A stretch of 64,000 nt of DNA, from contig JAFDWQ010000010.1 in assembly GCA_018268395.1 (NCBI GenBank), positions 62,001-126,000 of the forward strand, written 5' to 3'. Position numbers and translations under genes: made by a program. Of this stretch, positions 60,346-64,000 are shown one piece after another. A model generated the notes under the pieces. That model did not search any database. It saw nothing but the letters and a program-made list of their open reading frames with translations, and was not told where the DNA came from. This DNA is from Armatimonadota bacterium (GTDB lineage: Bacteria > Armatimonadota > Fimbriimonadia > Fimbriimonadales > Fimbriimonadaceae). Position 1 is the stretch's first letter; each line of letters begins with the position of its first letter.

Positions 60346-60992
60346 CCTTGCCCGTATCGGTTCTGGTACCTGTCCCACCATTTCTCGACCTCGTCGGCAG
60401 GTAGTGGCTTGGGCTCTCCGATCTGTCGAGCGAGCCAGACCGTCTTCGCCGTGTCTTCGACCATGACGGCGGCCTTGAGGGCCGTTGCAGGGGTCGGGCC
60501 CCATGTGAAGACCCCATGATGGGCGAGGAGGATGCCGGGGGCGCGGTCGTTCTTGTGCATGAGGACCGCCTGACCGATGTTGTCCCCTTCATTGTCGACA
60601 TAAGGCGCACAAGGGATCTCTCCTCCGAACTCGTCGGCGATGGCGGTGAGGACCGGCGGGATCGCAAGGCCGTTGGCGGCGAAGGCGGTGGCGTAGTTGC
60701 TGTGGGTGTGGACGACGGCGCCGATCTCAGGCATGTTCCGGTAGAGGAAGAGGTGGTGAGGGAGATCGACGCTCGGCTTGGCTCCCCCCCGGTGTGCTCC
60801 TGTAGCGAGGTCGACGACGGCGAGGTCCAACTCGGACATCGTCGCGTAATCCATGCCGCTGGGTTTGACGTAGACGGTGCCGGACATACGGTCGAGGCCG
60901 CTGACGTTGCCGGAATGGGCCGTGACAAGTCCGTATGTCGGAAGGCAGCGGTTGGCGGCCAGGACGTCTGCGGCGAGACCGTCCGACTTCAC
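60342..60992 (-). CDS. araD: L-ribulose-5-phosphate 4-epimerase
   Basis: The 216-residue class II aldolase-fold protein has the Zn ligands His95 and His97 (VVHTHSN), a later His pair in LLAHHGVFTWG and Asp76, as in E. coli AraD. It converts L-ribulose 5-phosphate to D-xylulose 5-phosphate. It starts with GTG overlapping the araB stop by 4 bases (GTGA), so it is translated with the kinase. Third gene of the operon. Confidence 0.92.
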   Translation of the reverse strand: MKSDGLAADVLAANRCLPTYGLVTAHSGNVSGLDRMSGTVYVKPSGMDYATMSELDLAVVDLATGAHRGGAKPSVDLPHHLFLYRNMPEIGAVVHTHSNYATAFAANGLAIPPVLTAIADEFGGEIPCAPYVDNEGDNIGQAVLMHKNDRAPGILLAHHGVFTWGPTPATALKAAVMVEDTAKTVWLARQIGEPKPLPADEVEKWWDRYQNRYGQG

Positions 60993-62657
60993 TTTCGAGC
61001 CTCGCTACGGATCCGGATCAACTCTTTCATCAGGTCGCCTAACGGTCGGTGGGTTCCGGACGTGCCGAAGGCGTCGTGGAGGTCGAGGTAGAGGCCGTAG
61101 AGCCTGTCGTAGGTTTCGACCGCGTTCGGAGTGGGGCGGTAAAGGGTGTCCTTGACCCCCGTCATCGCTTCGATCGCTTCGGGCACCGAACGGTGCGCAC
61201 CCCCGACGACCGACCCTGCTATCGCGGCGCCGAGCGCGCAGGTCTGGGCCGAACGCGAGAGCATGATGGGGCGGTTGCAGACATCCGCATAGATCTGCAT
61301 CGTCAAGGCGCTCTTCTCGGCGATCCCGCCGCACACGACGATCTCCTCGATCGGGACTCCGGCGGTTTCGATCTGCTCGATGATCCTTCGGGCTCCGAAC
61401 GCTGTCGCTTCGATGAGGGCCCGATAGACCTCGCCGAGTGTCGTGTGGAGCGATTGACCGACGAGAAGTCCCGACAGGAGCGGATCGACCAAGACCGTAC
61501 GGTTCCCGTTGTTCCAATCCAGGGCCAGGAGGCCGCTTTCGCCGGGACGGAGCGCCGAGGCCTGCCCGTTCAACAGCGAATGCGCGTCGAGGGTCGCTTC
61601 CTTGCCCCCGAGGAGCGCTTGGGGCAAACGGGTCGCACACCATTCGAAGAGGTCGCCGACGGCGCTTTGGCCCGCCTCGATCCCGATGAGCCCAGGGATC
61701 ACGCTTCCAGGAACGATCCCGCAGACGCCTTGGATGTCAGGCGTGGACGCGTCGCCGACCATGATGTCGCAGGTGCTGGTCCCCATGATCTTGACGAGGC
61801 GTCCCGGTTTGACCCCGCTTCCGACCGCACCGAGGTGGGCGTCCATCGCGCCGACCGAGACGGGCGTACCCGTTCGGAGTCCGGACTTTTCCGCAATCTC
61901 AGTATCGAGACCCCCGGCAGGCTCGCCGATGACCTGGGTGGTGTCGTAGAGCCCTTTCCGCAGGTCACCCAGTCCAGGGTGCAGCGCGTTCAAGAAGTCT
62001 TCTGACGGTAGTCCGCCCCAATCGTCGCTGAACATCGCCTTATGACCCGCGGCACAGACGCCGCGCTTGATCGAGGCGGCGTCCGACGCACCTGTGAGCC
62101 AGGCAGGGACCATGTCTTGGCATTCGCACCAACTGGAGGCAGCGGCGTAAACGTCGGGAGCGGTGCGGGCGCAATGAAGGATCTTCGACCAGAACCACTC
62201 GCTGGAATAGGTGCCGCCGCACTTGGCGAGATAAGGCTCGCCACGATTCTTGGCGAGTTCCGTGATCTCTTGGGCCTCGGCATAAGACGTGTGGTCCTTC
62301 CAGAGCCAAGCCATGGCGTCCCGGTTTCCCGCGAACAGAGGATCGAGGGCGAGGGGCACGCCGCTTTCCGAGATCGGGATCGGAGTGGAGCCGGTCGTGT
62401 CGACGCCGATCCCGACGATCTCCTCGTACGAGAAGTCTCCCTGATGGAGAACGTCGCCGACACAGTGGTAGAAGCCTTGAGAGTAGTCCCGCGGGTTTTG
62501 CCGGGCGAGGTTCGGATCTTTCGGGTCGAGAAAGACCCCCGCTTCGCCGCCTTCGTAGTCTGCGACGGCGGTCGCAAGCTCCTCCCCCGTCGCACAGTCG
62601 ACGACGAGGGCGCGGACGCTGTTGGTCCCGAAGTCGATCCCGAGGGCGAGCTTACGG

Positions 62658-62665
<8 letters not shown>
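60989..62665 (-). CDS. araB: Ribulokinase
   Basis: The 558-residue FGGY-family kinase begins LALGIDFGTNSVRALVVD (phosphate-1 motif) and contains GIGVDTTGSTPIPI, the substrate region EWFWSKIL, GVMDAH-type SVGAMDAHLGAVG, and the adenosine motif VVCGGIAEKSALTMQIYADV near the C-terminus. It phosphorylates L-ribulose. Its ATG overlaps the stop of the isomerase gene by 8 bases. The length matches AraB rather than the shorter xylulokinases. Confidence 0.95.

Positions 62666-64000
<1,335 letters not shown>

Overview
The window is about 62-65 percent GC and gene-dense on both strands. It looks like a chromosome segment of a Gram-negative, heterotrophic bacterium. PEP-CTERM sorting tails, a dockerin-like tail, type IV-type pseudopilins, many secreted low-complexity proteins, numerous GTG starts and a large DinB/YCII/AHSA1/GNAT complement suggest Armatimonadota (Fimbriimonadia-like). 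That placement is inference from gene style; no rRNA or classical phylogenetic marker other than GroEL/GroES is present. I saw no tRNA, rRNA, CRISPR array, insertion sequence or prophage.

Layout. 1-8.2 kb: end of a PEP-CTERM protein, GNAT, DUF1080 and TPR proteins, a secreted M1 peptidase, a methyltransferase and a three-gene pseudopilin operon. 8.4-21.9 kb: small metabolic, stress and regulatory genes (SGNH hydrolase, ArsR-AHSA1 pair with a perfect palindromic operator, three DinB proteins, DUF1905, DUF2721, PfpI, TetR-DUF1772 pair, OFA transporter, M29 aminopeptidase, AlkD). 22-30 kb: two members of a 26-residue-repeat protein family, plus membrane, stalk-domain and lipoprotein genes. 30.6-35.3 kb: an adenylate cyclase-STAND ATPase, an unknown coupled gene and a Crp-type regulator, followed by an orphan PEP-CTERM tail. 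35.3-42.1 kb: DinB, di-heme peroxidase, YCII, nitronate monooxygenase, a second AlkD and a lipoprotein. 42.1-52.8 kb: an accessory-looking block of secreted proteins, 68-bp direct repeats and two unusual 21-bp-period arrays, each directly upstream of one of two paralogous helical-plus-fibronectin-III genes. 53-55.6 kb: a groES-groEL operon split by a four-helix-bundle gene, with CIRCE sites. 55.6-60.3 kb: third member of the repeat family, an MshEN-MinD/FlhG-like fusion and a propeller-like secreted protein. 60.3-64 kb: an overlapping arabinose operon (isomerase, ribulokinase, epimerase) running off the right edge.

The most unusual structure is the pair of 21-bp-period arrays (43797-43964 and 51790-52020). 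They share a period equal to two DNA helical turns but not sequence, and each precedes one of the two Fn3 paralogs. A second window-wide observation is that many genes have a TANNNT -10 box only 6-8 bases before the start codon and no Shine-Dalgarno, which points to abundant leaderless transcription.
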